Origin: JAJCZB01 sp964350195
GTDB lineage: Bacteria; Babelota; Babeliae; Babelales; Vermiphilaceae
Length of the DNA stretch: 20,561 nucleotides
Assembly (NCBI GenBank): GCA_964350195.1
Contig: CAYGJB010000019.1
Location: 1-20,561 of the forward strand
Direction: 5' to 3'
Under the pieces are notes generated by a model. That model did no database searches. It was not told the DNA's origin and worked only from the letters and a program-made list of their open reading frames with translations. The position numbers were made by a program, and so were the translations under genes. Position 1 is the stretch's first letter, and every line of letters begins with the position of its first letter. Below are positions 1-6,885 of the stretch, in pieces.

Positions 1-47
1 CTTTTTTCTAGAGGCTTTTCAAATTATTCGAATTTTGGGATAGGTTC
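1..47 (+). repeat. Left arm of a perfect 47-bp inverted repeat at the window ends
   Basis: These 47 bases are the exact reverse complement of 20511-20557; identity stops at base 48. The arm lies 31 nt upstream of the start codon of the inward-reading metalloprotease gene, and the other arm lies 22 nt upstream of another inward-reading gene with a signal peptide. It contains the small palindromes TCTAGA and ATTCGAAT but no transposase or obvious mobile-element structure. It may continue beyond the window. Best reading: a dispersed 5' leader/promoter repeat or an inversion end. Confidence 0.9.
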
Positions 48-53
48 TAACTA

Positions 54-59
54 TATAAT
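54..59 (+). promoter_or_regulatory. Candidate -10 box for the metalloprotease gene
   Basis: A perfect TATAAT lies 19 bases before the ATG at 79, directly after the terminal repeat. No convincing -35 box is visible at 16-18 bp; the T-rich end of the repeat (about 31-38) would be the nearest candidate. The ribosome binding site is also weak, only an A-rich stretch before the ATG. Confidence 0.35.
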
Positions 60-78
60 TTAAAAAAAGACTATTCTT

Positions 79-921
79 ATGAAAAAATTAACTTTAGCTT
101 TAGCTGTTTTATTTATTCCTACAGCTCGTGGCATCAATGGCTATCAAATACTCGATAAGTTCGGCTCTTGCATGGATCTTATACTTTCTAAAGGCCACTT
201 GAGTGAAAAAGATGAGAAATTGTTCAAAGAAGTTGCGTCATCTCTTGGTATTGAAAATCGGAATATAAAACCTAAAAATTCGGGATTATTGTTACGTTTA
301 ATCGGAGGTTACAATAATGCATTGGCAATGCAGCAATTAAACCGAGTATATTTTAATGCATCATGTTTAAAGAGAATGAGCGATGGGCAAAAAAAATTCT
401 TAATGGGACATGAGTTAGTTCACCACCAAAAAAATCATACATGGAAGAGACTAGTTTTTTCCTATTTGATGAATTTTACACAGCATAAAGTTGAAAAATT
501 AACTCGACCGCAAAAAGTAGTAAAGCGATCAAGGGAAAATGAAATAGTAGAACTGGGTCATACGCCCTTATATTATAGATACTTTTCTGAAGGTTTTAAA
601 CCTAAGTTTTTATTAGAGTTTAGTTTAAAATCACTTATTATCGCACAATTTGTTCAGAGACAGGAAACTGAAGCGGATGAGCTAGCAATACAAAATACTG
701 GTGCAACTACAGAAGATGCCGTAGCCTTCTTACAGCATCTTTATTATCCTGATACCGAAAATTGGCCATTGTATGCAAAAATAATGCACAGAATTAATAG
801 TCTCTTTATGCCTATACTGTCTCTACCTATTATTAAGCAACACATGAATCATCTTACTTCTTTTAAAGAAAGAGCTGAACATTTAAAAGGCTTAAATAAG
901 CAGGTTATCGAAAATATTTAA
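79..921 (+). CDS. Secreted M48-family-like zinc metalloprotease
   Basis: This protein of 280 residues starts with a signal-peptide-like segment (residues 1-18, cleavage probably after an Ala-Arg-Gly region). Residues 111-115 read HELVH, an HExxH zinc-protease motif. Residues 196-200 read ETEAD, the ExxxD third-ligand motif of M48 peptidases, where E196 would bind zinc. Near the C-terminus an H258...R265 segment followed by AEHL resembles the end of M48 catalytic domains. There are no polytopic membrane helices as in HtpX, so it looks like the soluble periplasmic BepA/LoiP type without TPR repeats. A role in envelope protein quality control is inferred. It stands alone, followed by a hairpin at 955-987. 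Confidence 0.8.
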   Translation: MKKLTLALAVLFIPTARGINGYQILDKFGSCMDLILSKGHLSEKDEKLFKEVASSLGIENRNIKPKNSGLLLRLIGGYNNALAMQQLNRVYFNASCLKRMSDGQKKFLMGHELVHHQKNHTWKRLVFSYLMNFTQHKVEKLTRPQKVVKRSRENEIVELGHTPLYYRYFSEGFKPKFLLEFSLKSLIIAQFVQRQETEADELAIQNTGATTEDAVAFLQHLYYPDTENWPLYAKIMHRINSLFMPILSLPIIKQHMNHLTSFKERAEHLKGLNKQVIENI

Positions 922-954
922 AGCATTATTTCTATATACATTTTGTACATAGGA

Positions 955-987
955 AAGCCTACCACATAAAAAATTTGTGGTAGGCTT
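955..987 (+). terminator. Terminator-like hairpin after the metalloprotease gene
   Basis: A perfect 12-bp stem is formed by 955-966 and 976-987 with a 9-nt loop. It begins 33 nt after the stop codon. The T-run after it is poor (CTAGTTTATCC), so termination on this strand may be weak. The remaining sequence up to the glucokinase stop at 1161 shows no gene. Confidence 0.5.
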
Positions 988-1160
988 CTAGTTTATCCAT
1001 AAGAATGATGTTTTCTGTATACTTGTTAGCCTAAAATTTCGAAACGTATCATACACCTGCCTACTCTTTCTAGCATTCTGCAGGCACAAAAATCTCTTAC
1101 TCCTGTCTTTTTAGCTTTAAACGTATAAAAATTAAGTAAATAGAGCTCAGAAGATAAAAA

Positions 1161-2216
1161 TCAATTTGATCTACACAAGCCTTCTAAAATTAAATAATGT
1201 GCCGCACCATACAAGCTCACGTTATAGTCGGTAACCACATAAATTGGCACCTCTTTTAAATAATGCCCCATCTTGCCGCAATTAATAAATTCCTGCATAA
1301 ACTCAGGCAGCTGAAACAATGGCAAATTATTAGCCGCAATGCCGCCCGCGATAAAAACGCCACCAAGCGCTAATGCATCAAGCACAAAATTTTTAGCACA
1401 ACGAGCATAAAATCTTGTATACAGCTCAAATGTATGCTTACTGTGCTCATCATGATTGCGGCTTTTAAAAATTTCATCTGGATGAGGGGCTTCTTCCTTC
1501 TCGCGATGCGCCGCATCACCAGTGGCATAAAAAAATCTATAAATACGTTTAATCCCCTCTCCGGAAAGCAGATCTTCCCAAGAAATATTACAGTCAAAAC
1601 CCTCAGTTTTTTGTATAAACTCAATAAGCTTCATTTCATCTGAATGTTGCGCAGAAAAATCTGCATGCCCTCCTTCAGAAGCTACAGGAATATATCGGTG
1701 AGCTCGATGGCTCCAAAACATAATACATTTGCCAAGCCCGGTACCTGATCCCACAATCGCTTTATTGGAGAACATTCGCTCTGTACCCTTATGCACCTTC
1801 ACTAAATTTTTAGGATCAATTAAATCCAAACCATATCCTATCACTTCAAAGTCATTCACAATATACAGGCATTCAAGCCCAGTAGCATGCTTAATTGCAT
1901 GAGCATCAACTCCCCAAGGAAGATTTGTTGGCGCACTGCGATCACGCTCTGGAGAAACCACTCCTGCGCATGCAAACAATGCATTATAAATCGTAATCTC
2001 GTAACGTGATTTTACAAACTCTAATACTTCTTTTACCAATTGGGGAAAATCGTCGACCTCCTGGCTCTTTGCATGCACGGAAATAAGCAATATAAGCTTA
2101 TCGCTTTTGAATTGAAAGATACCAAAGTTACTGTTGGTGCCACCAATATCCACCGCAAGAATTCCTTCAATATCGCGAGGCACAGAATCAACGTACACAT
2201 TCTCTTTTAAATTCAT
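1161..2216 (-). CDS. glk: Glucokinase (Glk family)
   Basis: ATP-dependent glucose phosphorylation to glucose-6-phosphate in the cytoplasm. Motifs, numbered from the start chosen here: DIGGTNSNFG at 23-32 (phosphate-binding loop), PTNLPW near 96, VNDFEV near 120 with the catalytic Asp, VGSGTGLG near 155, SEGGHADF near 180 (the Glk-family sugar/zinc region) and an AGGI motif near the C-terminus. The frame opens 10 codons earlier with an ATG at 2246. I prefer the ATG at 2216 because AGAGAGGG lies about 7 nt upstream of it, while the upstream ATG has no Shine-Dalgarno. At 351 residues it is somewhat longer than E. coli Glk. It is divergent from the MauE-like gene. Confidence 0.93.
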   Translation of the reverse strand: MNLKENVYVDSVPRDIEGILAVDIGGTNSNFGIFQFKSDKLILLISVHAKSQEVDDFPQLVKEVLEFVKSRYEITIYNALFACAGVVSPERDRSAPTNLPWGVDAHAIKHATGLECLYIVNDFEVIGYGLDLIDPKNLVKVHKGTERMFSNKAIVGSGTGLGKCIMFWSHRAHRYIPVASEGGHADFSAQHSDEMKLIEFIQKTEGFDCNISWEDLLSGEGIKRIYRFFYATGDAAHREKEEAPHPDEIFKSRNHDEHSKHTFELYTRFYARCAKNFVLDALALGGVFIAGGIAANNLPLFQLPEFMQEFINCGKMGHYLKEVPIYVVTDYNVSLYGAAHYLILEGLCRSN

Positions 2217-2310
2217 GCCTAGCCCTCTCTTTAATAATTGCGCCATGGTATGATGATCAAACTATGAGTACACTATACAAAATAGTTATGCACAGATGAA
2301 AGGATAATTA

Positions 2311-2802
2311 ATGCGTTATACTATAAAAGATTTTATGCCGCTCATCGCGATTTTTTCACTTATCGTCCTTTTTACTCTCATACGCCAATATTTGCACGGT
2401 GGCTGGGATATGATGTATGCCATGAATGATATTATGGCCGGATTCTTTCTTATCTTTGGTGCTTTTAAAATAATTAATTTACGTAATTTCGTTACCGCAT
2501 ATAAAAAGTATGATCTTATTGCAATGCAAAATACGCCGTATGCATATGCATATCCTTTCATTGAAGTTATCCTTGGCATTGCTTATCTTTTTCGGTTCAT
2601 GCCAGTACTTACCAATATCATCACATACGCACTTATGCTTATAAGCACTATCGGCGTGGCTATTGCTTTGGCAACAGGAAAAGAGCTTATGTGTGCCTGC
2701 TTGGGCACCGTATTTAAGCTTCCAATGACATACGTTACACTGCTTGAAGACGTTCTCATGGCCGGCATGGCACTTGGCATGCTTCTGCATTTCTGGTTTT
2801 AG
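2311..2802 (+). CDS. MauE/DoxX-like redox-associated membrane protein
   Basis: A 163-residue integral membrane protein with four or five hydrophobic segments (about 8-25, 40-57, 80-95, 101-121, 141-162). The pattern YDLIA...YAYPFIEVILGIAYL, then CACLGTVFKLPM at 128-139, then TLLEDVLM, matches MauE/DoxX-type proteins as I remember them. MauE is needed for disulfide formation in methylamine dehydrogenase, and relatives are thought to pass electrons or disulfides across the membrane; C128 and C130 would be the redox pair. The start is well placed (AAAGGA six bases before the ATG). The next gene encodes a thioredoxin-fold lipoprotein, so a membrane/periplasm thiol relay is a reasonable inference. 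The exact substrate is unknown. Confidence 0.75.
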   Translation: MRYTIKDFMPLIAIFSLIVLFTLIRQYLHGGWDMMYAMNDIMAGFFLIFGAFKIINLRNFVTAYKKYDLIAMQNTPYAYAYPFIEVILGIAYLFRFMPVLTNIITYALMLISTIGVAIALATGKELMCACLGTVFKLPMTYVTLLEDVLMAGMALGMLLHFWF

Positions 2803-2864
2803 TTTTTGACAAAATCTGCAAACTGGTTCATTTTGAAAACTTAATTCATTACAAAGGGTTTAAT

Positions 2865-3299
2865 ATGAAAAAGTTGTATTCAGTTGCATGGTGCATGTTT
2901 AGCTGCTTATCTTTTATGTCTTGCCAATCAGAAACTCCTCCAATGGAAGAGATCTCACAAGGAGAAAACCCGGTCATCCATTTTGAAAGCTTGACTACTA
3001 AAGGCACTGATTCAGTGACACAGTTTAGAAATATAACAAGCAAGGGGAATGTGTTAGTGGATTTTTTTGCAAACTGGTGCGGCCCCTGCAAAAACATGGC
3101 TCCTATTCTAGATAAACTTTCTAGAAAGTATCCAAACGTAAAAATAGTTAAAATCGATGTTGATAAATTTCCTGAGCTTGCTTCTGGCGTAAAGAATATT
3201 CCCGTTTTGCGACTCTATAAAGATGGACGCCAAGTTTATTCAAAACCCGGCGCCCTTTCTCTTTCACAGCTTACGGCGTTAATGAATGAATACTTTTAG
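2865..3299 (+). CDS. Thioredoxin-fold lipoprotein
   Basis: The 144-residue product begins with a short hydrophobic signal ending at C20 (FMSC), with another Cys at 14; this resembles a lipobox though the -3 residue is Phe. A thioredoxin domain covers about 38-144 with the classic WCGPC active site at 71-75 preceded by DFFAN, and the cis-proline at P113 (NIPVL). It is therefore probably an envelope-anchored thiol oxidoreductase rather than cytoplasmic thioredoxin. It follows the MauE-like membrane protein by 62 nt on the same strand; a TTGACA at 2806-2811 could also give it its own promoter, but the -10 is poor. AAAGGG precedes the ATG. Its stop overlaps the convergent next gene by 4 nt. Confidence 0.88.
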   Translation: MKKLYSVAWCMFSCLSFMSCQSETPPMEEISQGENPVIHFESLTTKGTDSVTQFRNITSKGNVLVDFFANWCGPCKNMAPILDKLSRKYPNVKIVKIDVDKFPELASGVKNIPVLRLYKDGRQVYSKPGALSLSQLTALMNEYF

Positions 3300-3883
3300 A
3301 CAATCGTACTATTGCAAAATGAACCGACTGCAGCTTTTGAATCATCGCTTCCAAGATATATATTCAGAGCTACTTGGCCTAATGCAAAAACCCAACCAAC
3401 GCCACCAGCTATAGTCCCTAGAAGGTATCTTTTTCTGCTTGTTTTTACTCTTTGTACTTCAAGCTCATACGCTCTATCTACTTGCGCACCACCTTCTTCT
3501 AGCTGCCGATTTTGTTCTTTAAGTTGCGCAACAATTTCAAAAAGGACTTTCACTAACGGGTCTCTGCTTTTGCTCTTCTTTCCTTTAGTTATTCCTAACT
3601 TTTTAAATGCTTCATTATATTGCTCAACAGAAAGAAGATCGAGATAACTCCTTAGTTCTTTTTCTTGATTCGTATCAAGCCACTCCTCTTTTGCAATAAG
3701 ATGATCCTGAAAAAGTTGATCAATCGAAATAATACGATCACCTGTGCCACCAAATGCCAAAACTTGTTGATCGGTACGATTATCAATGGCTATATCAGTC
3801 GCCTCTTGTTGTTCTTTTTCCATAGCATCCATAGACATAACAAAAATATGTATTATCAAAAAGAACAGCGTCGTTCCCTTCAT
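3296..3883 (-). CDS. Secreted or membrane-anchored protein, unknown function
   Basis: I recognise no family. The 195-residue product has an N-terminal signal-like segment (4-18) ending SMDA before Met-Glu at 21-22. An Asp/Glu/Gln-rich stretch follows, then a basic linker (98-108), a helical, probably coiled-coil region (about 110-150), and one hydrophobic segment at 154-176 near the C-terminus. So it may be exported and anchored by its tail. It is the last of four consecutive reverse-strand genes for small exported proteins. Its 3' end overlaps the thioredoxin gene by 4 nt, tail to tail. AGGAA sits 4 nt before the ATG. Confidence 0.7.
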   Translation of the reverse strand: MKGTTLFFLIIHIFVMSMDAMEKEQQEATDIAIDNRTDQQVLAFGGTGDRIISIDQLFQDHLIAKEEWLDTNQEKELRSYLDLLSVEQYNEAFKKLGITKGKKSKSRDPLVKVLFEIVAQLKEQNRQLEEGGAQVDRAYELEVQRVKTSRKRYLLGTIAGGVGWVFALGQVALNIYLGSDDSKAAVGSFCNSTIV

Positions 3884-3904
3884 TGCTTTCCTAGCTATTT
3901 AAAA

Positions 3905-4570
3905 TTAACTGAGTTCTTTATTTTTCTTATTTTTATACGAATCAATTGGCTGGCTTTCAGGCGAAAATGTAATATTCGATAATGCTATCTTAGCCTCTAG
4001 TTCTTTTATTTTTTGATCTTTTTTTTCTAAGCGCTCTTTTCTTTTTTGAGCTGTGCTCTGTATTTTTCTCTCAAGTTCAAAAATGTATGATTTTTTTTCT
4101 TGTATTGTTGCAAGGCGCTCTCTAGATTTCTTTTTATGTCTTGCTGCTTTACCTGCAAGCCTCTTGTTGTCTTCGCACAACATTTTCGTAGACAACTCAA
4201 TCAATCGGACATTTAGATGCAGCATCTCTACAAGAAGATCCTGATTATCAAGCCTATGAGATCCATCTTTTGTATTTACTTCTTTACTACTCTTTAGAAT
4301 TCTATTAAGCGTAAACAGTTCAAGTATTTCAGAGCAAACTTCTTCATCTTCACTTTCCAACGCTGCTTCTTTTTCCTGTAATGCTATTAAATCGCTCTCC
4401 TCATCAGCTTCATTAATAAAAACACGCATAGAATTTTTCAATTTGAGAAAGGATCGGTCATATCTCTGTAATGCTATCAAATCATCTTCCTCCTCTATCC
4501 CATCCATAGCATAAAAGCTCATATAGGGTATAAAGATTAAAAAAACTATAGGATAAATATTTCTCTTCAC
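3905..4570 (-). CDS. Secreted coiled-coil protein, unknown function
   Basis: No family recognised. The start codon is GTG, supported by AAGGAG six bases upstream. The 221-residue product has a signal peptide (about 4-21, ending FYA before Met-Asp). An acidic region follows in which DLIALQ occurs twice (30-35 and 60-65, exactly 30 residues apart) inside similar acidic contexts, so a short internal duplication is likely. Residues about 145-196 are strongly charged and heptad-like, and should form a coiled coil. The C-terminus is basic. It lies 21 nt upstream of the following reverse-strand gene, consistent with co-transcription. A structural or host-directed role is only a guess. Confidence 0.72.
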   Translation of the reverse strand: MKRNIYPIVFLIFIPYMSFYAMDGIEEEDDLIALQRYDRSFLKLKNSMRVFINEADEESDLIALQEKEAALESEDEEVCSEILELFTLNRILKSSKEVNTKDGSHRLDNQDLLVEMLHLNVRLIELSTKMLCEDNKRLAGKAARHKKKSRERLATIQEKKSYIFELERKIQSTAQKRKERLEKKDQKIKELEAKIALSNITFSPESQPIDSYKNKKNKELS

Positions 4571-4652
4571 CTTCGTCTCCTTATAGACTAAAAATACATA
4601 TACAGAGTGACTGAGATTAAAAAACTCAAGAATGATCCTAAAGATCCTTAAA

Positions 4653-4680
4653 GATAGCGTAATAGCTTGATATTGCTATC
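4653..4680 (-). terminator. Possible terminator hairpin between two secreted-protein genes
   Basis: GATAGC and GCTATC form a 6-bp stem 9 nt after the stop of the coiled-coil gene at 4690. A second, mutually exclusive pairing (ATAGC with GCTAT) is possible in the same stretch. On the reverse strand it is followed by TTTAAGG, a weak U-tract, so the call is tentative. Confidence 0.3.
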
Positions 4681-4689
4681 TCATTAGTA

Positions 4690-5292
4690 TCACTTCTTAT
4701 TGGTAGGGATATTTTTAAACCAAGGCTGCTTCTTGTTTTGCATAGCTACTTTTTCTTTTCCCATATTAGTATTCTTTTCATTCAGTCCTTTCGCTGGTTT
4801 CTCTTCTGATCGATCTATCTCATCCTCCAGATCTTTTATCCGTTTAAGAAGACCCTGAATAGTTACTCTATAGTTCGCTATCTGTAATGTATATTCATTC
4901 AAAGCTTGCTTACCGTTCTTATCCCTTTTTTTAAATTTAATAACTTCTGATTTAAGTTTTTTGTTCACCCCTTTTGTTAATTCAAGAATATACGCATTCA
5001 GCTTTGCCACTTCTGCACTTTGTTGTTTTATGCCTTTATCATCGGATGATTCTTGAGCTCTTAATACCTGTTTAGAAGCTAAAGCAAAAAAAACCTCATA
5101 CGTAGAACACATCTCTTTCTTAAGCATCTTTTCTCTCTCTTGAAGCTCTCTAGCTTCTATTGATTCAGGCTCTATAAGACCATACATTTCTGCATAGCTA
5201 TACAAAACTCCATCTTCAAACATTTTCTGTTGTAATAAATAGTCATTCTCCATTGTTTTTGTAGATACTATTGAGACAAGTCCAAAAAACAA
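4690..5292 (-). CDS. Secreted coiled-coil protein with signal peptide out of frame at a homopolymer
   Basis: No family recognised. The open frame gives 200 residues rich in Lys/Glu, with a probable coiled coil at about 130-162 and a basic C-terminus. Its only in-frame start before Met14 (ATG at 5253) is a TTG inside a T-run at 5292 with no Shine-Dalgarno. Just upstream, an ATG at 5309 has a good AAAGGA seven bases before it and reads Met-Lys-Thr then a run of ten T's. With one more T the frame joins this ORF and gives a complete signal peptide (MKTFFFLFFGLVSIVS...) like those of the neighbours. So the true start is probably 5309, with the frame restored by slippage, variable tract length, or correction of a sequencing error. 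Confidence 0.65.
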   Translation of the reverse strand: MFFGLVSIVSTKTMENDYLLQQKMFEDGVLYSYAEMYGLIEPESIEARELQEREKMLKKEMCSTYEVFFALASKQVLRAQESSDDKGIKQQSAEVAKLNAYILELTKGVNKKLKSEVIKFKKRDKNGKQALNEYTLQIANYRVTIQGLLKRIKDLEDEIDRSEEKPAKGLNEKNTNMGKEKVAMQNKKQPWFKNIPTNKK

Positions 5293-5300
5293 AAAAAAAA
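5291..5300 (-). other. Ten-base A/T homopolymer interrupting a signal-peptide reading frame
   Basis: Ten A's on the plus strand (ten T's in the coding strand) sit seven bases after the ATG at 5309. With ten T's the ATG frame stops 13 codons after its start (TAG); with eight or eleven T's it continues into the 4690-5292 frame. A second run of six T's follows after a single G. This is a classic slippery configuration for polymerase slippage or phase variation, and also a classic site of sequencing error. Confidence 0.7.
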
Positions 5301-5398
5301 CGTCTTCATTCCGCTATCCTTTGCTTTTTTCAGGCAAACATTTCAAATGACTTAAGATTAAAGAATAGTCCATTAATAAATCAACATCTATCTTCCAT

Positions 5399-5812
5399 TT
5401 AAAAGCTTTTTTTTCTTAAAAGCTTTTCCATATAAATAAACAAAATTTCCTTTGGCATAGCTTTATATATATCCGCAATGAACTCCAACCCATTATATAT
5501 CTGTTTTGTTTGCCAACAAATCACTGTTTCTTTTTCATCCATTACTTCATTAAGCACCTTCTGCATATACATAAAACGATCATCTTCATCGATTTCATAG
5601 GCTTTAATAAGATCTTCTTTCCATCCAGGATGCTCTTCTATTGCTTCTTCCAAGCGTGCAATTATGCGCTGTTTATCAGAAATAGCACGCACTTTTTTTT
5701 GCAAAATATAGTTTGCTATATCATTAAGCATACTGTCTTCATCTAGTTGCGTCTCCATTGCCTGCATCGAAACAAAAGAAAAAAATAATATTAAAAACAT
5801 ACTCTTTTTCAT
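5399..5812 (-). CDS. Small secreted protein, unknown function
   Basis: No family recognised. The 137-residue product starts with a clear signal peptide (MKKSMFLILFFSF..., ending MQA before Met-Glu at 19-20). The mature part is acidic and helical, with a tryptophan, one cysteine and a basic C-terminus. The frame also opens with an ATG two codons earlier (5818), but AGGAG lies only 2 nt from that one and 7 nt from the ATG at 5812, which I therefore chose. It is the first gene of the four-gene secreted island and lies just after the nrdB terminator, with little room for a separate promoter. Confidence 0.72.
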   Translation of the reverse strand: MKKSMFLILFFSFVSMQAMETQLDEDSMLNDIANYILQKKVRAISDKQRIIARLEEAIEEHPGWKEDLIKAYEIDEDDRFMYMQKVLNEVMDEKETVICWQTKQIYNGLEFIADIYKAMPKEILFIYMEKLLRKKSF

Positions 5813-5830
5813 ACTCATTCTCCTATATTA

Positions 5831-5856
5831 AAAAAGGCACCCGAAGGTGCCTTTTT
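5831..5856 (-). terminator. Rho-independent terminator of the nrdAB operon
   Basis: GGCACC and GGTGCC form a 6-bp GC-rich stem, extended by A/T pairs to 11 bp, around a 4-nt loop that reads TTCG on the reverse strand. It lies 11 nt after the nrdB stop and is flanked by A-run and T-run, so it could work in both directions. It also sits about 20 nt upstream of the next reverse-strand gene, which is then transcribed by read-through or from a promoter overlapping this hairpin. Confidence 0.85.
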
Positions 5857-5866
5857 ATCTATTTGA

Positions 5867-6871
5867 TTATTCCCAATCAAGCGAGCCTGCTGTTTGATAC
5901 TCAGTAACCCGAGATTCAAAAAAGTTCTTTTCTTTAGCAAGGTCTGTAGCCTGAGACATCCATGCAAATGGATTTTCTCTGCCAAACTGTTTTGGTAAAT
6001 CAATGCGTTCGAGCCTACGGTCAGTGATATATTCCACATAATCAGAAAATTGCTGCGCATTAATACCTAGCACCCCTTCAGGACAGGCATCAAATGCATA
6101 TGCTTTTTCCAAAACAACCGCTTTTGAAATGAGATCCGAAATCTCTTGTTGAAACTTCGGTGTCCAAGCTTCTGGATTTTCTGCTTTGATAGTGTTGATA
6201 AGATCACAACCAAATGCTAAGTGCAAACTTTCATCTCGCATGATGTATTCAAATTGCTCGCCAATCCCTACCATTTTATTGCGTCGCTTTAAAGCAAGCA
6301 TCATAGCAAAGCCAGCGTAAAAGAAAATACCTTCCATAATTACATAAAAGCCAATCAGATCATGAAGAAAGCGTTGGATATCATCAACTGTTTCAGTTTT
6401 AAAATTAGGATCCATAATTGATTTGGTGAGATTCACCACAAAATCATCTTTTTCTTTAATGGTCGGGATCTTTTCATACATACCATAGATTTCATCTGGG
6501 TCTAGGCCAAGCGAATCGCAGCAATAAATAAAAGTATCTGTGTGTACCGCTTCTTCATATGCTTGACGCAAAAGATACTGACGGCATTCTGGATTGGTAA
6601 CGTGTTTATATACCGTTAATACCAAATTATTGGCAGTCAGTGATTCTGCTGTGGAAAAAAAGCCAAGATTCCACAGAATAAGGCGGCGCTCTGTCTCTGA
6701 AAGCGCAGATGCTGATTTCCATTGCTCAACGTCTTTTTGCATAGAGACTTCTTCCGGTGTCCAATTATTCGCTACGCCATCTTTGTAATGATGTCGCGCC
6801 CACATATATCGCATAGGAAGAATTTTATTTGGGTCTACTGTGGAGTTATTTATGATACCGTCTTTTTTCAT
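5867..6871 (-). CDS. nrdB: Ribonucleotide reductase beta subunit, class Ic-like
   Basis: This radical-generating subunit works with NrdA to make deoxyribonucleotides. Numbered from the ATG at 6871 (334 residues), the metal ligands are E76, E107, H110 (EEAVH), E180 (MEGIFFY), E214 and H217 (RDESLH). The position that carries the radical tyrosine in class Ia/Ib is Phe (F114, in HTDTF), and the first ligand is Glu, not Asp. Both are hallmarks of class Ic from Chlamydia trachomatis, and the spacings agree with the Chlamydia residues as I recall them (E89, E120, H123, F127, E193, E227, H230). The C-terminal TEYQTAGSLDWE provides the NrdA-docking tail with its conserved Tyr. A TTG 11 codons upstream is in frame but overlaps nrdA; AAGGA six bases before the ATG decides the start. 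Confidence 0.95.
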   Translation of the reverse strand: MKKDGIINNSTVDPNKILPMRYMWARHHYKDGVANNWTPEEVSMQKDVEQWKSASALSETERRLILWNLGFFSTAESLTANNLVLTVYKHVTNPECRQYLLRQAYEEAVHTDTFIYCCDSLGLDPDEIYGMYEKIPTIKEKDDFVVNLTKSIMDPNFKTETVDDIQRFLHDLIGFYVIMEGIFFYAGFAMMLALKRRNKMVGIGEQFEYIMRDESLHLAFGCDLINTIKAENPEAWTPKFQQEISDLISKAVVLEKAYAFDACPEGVLGINAQQFSDYVEYITDRRLERIDLPKQFGRENPFAWMSQATDLAKEKNFFESRVTEYQTAGSLDWE

Positions 6872-6885
6872 TAAAGTTCCTTGAG

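Noticed and set aside
2806..2834. Promoter between the MauE-like and thioredoxin genes
   Set aside because: The TTGACA at 2806-2811 is perfect but no acceptable -10 box lies 16-18 bp downstream, so it is not listed as a feature.
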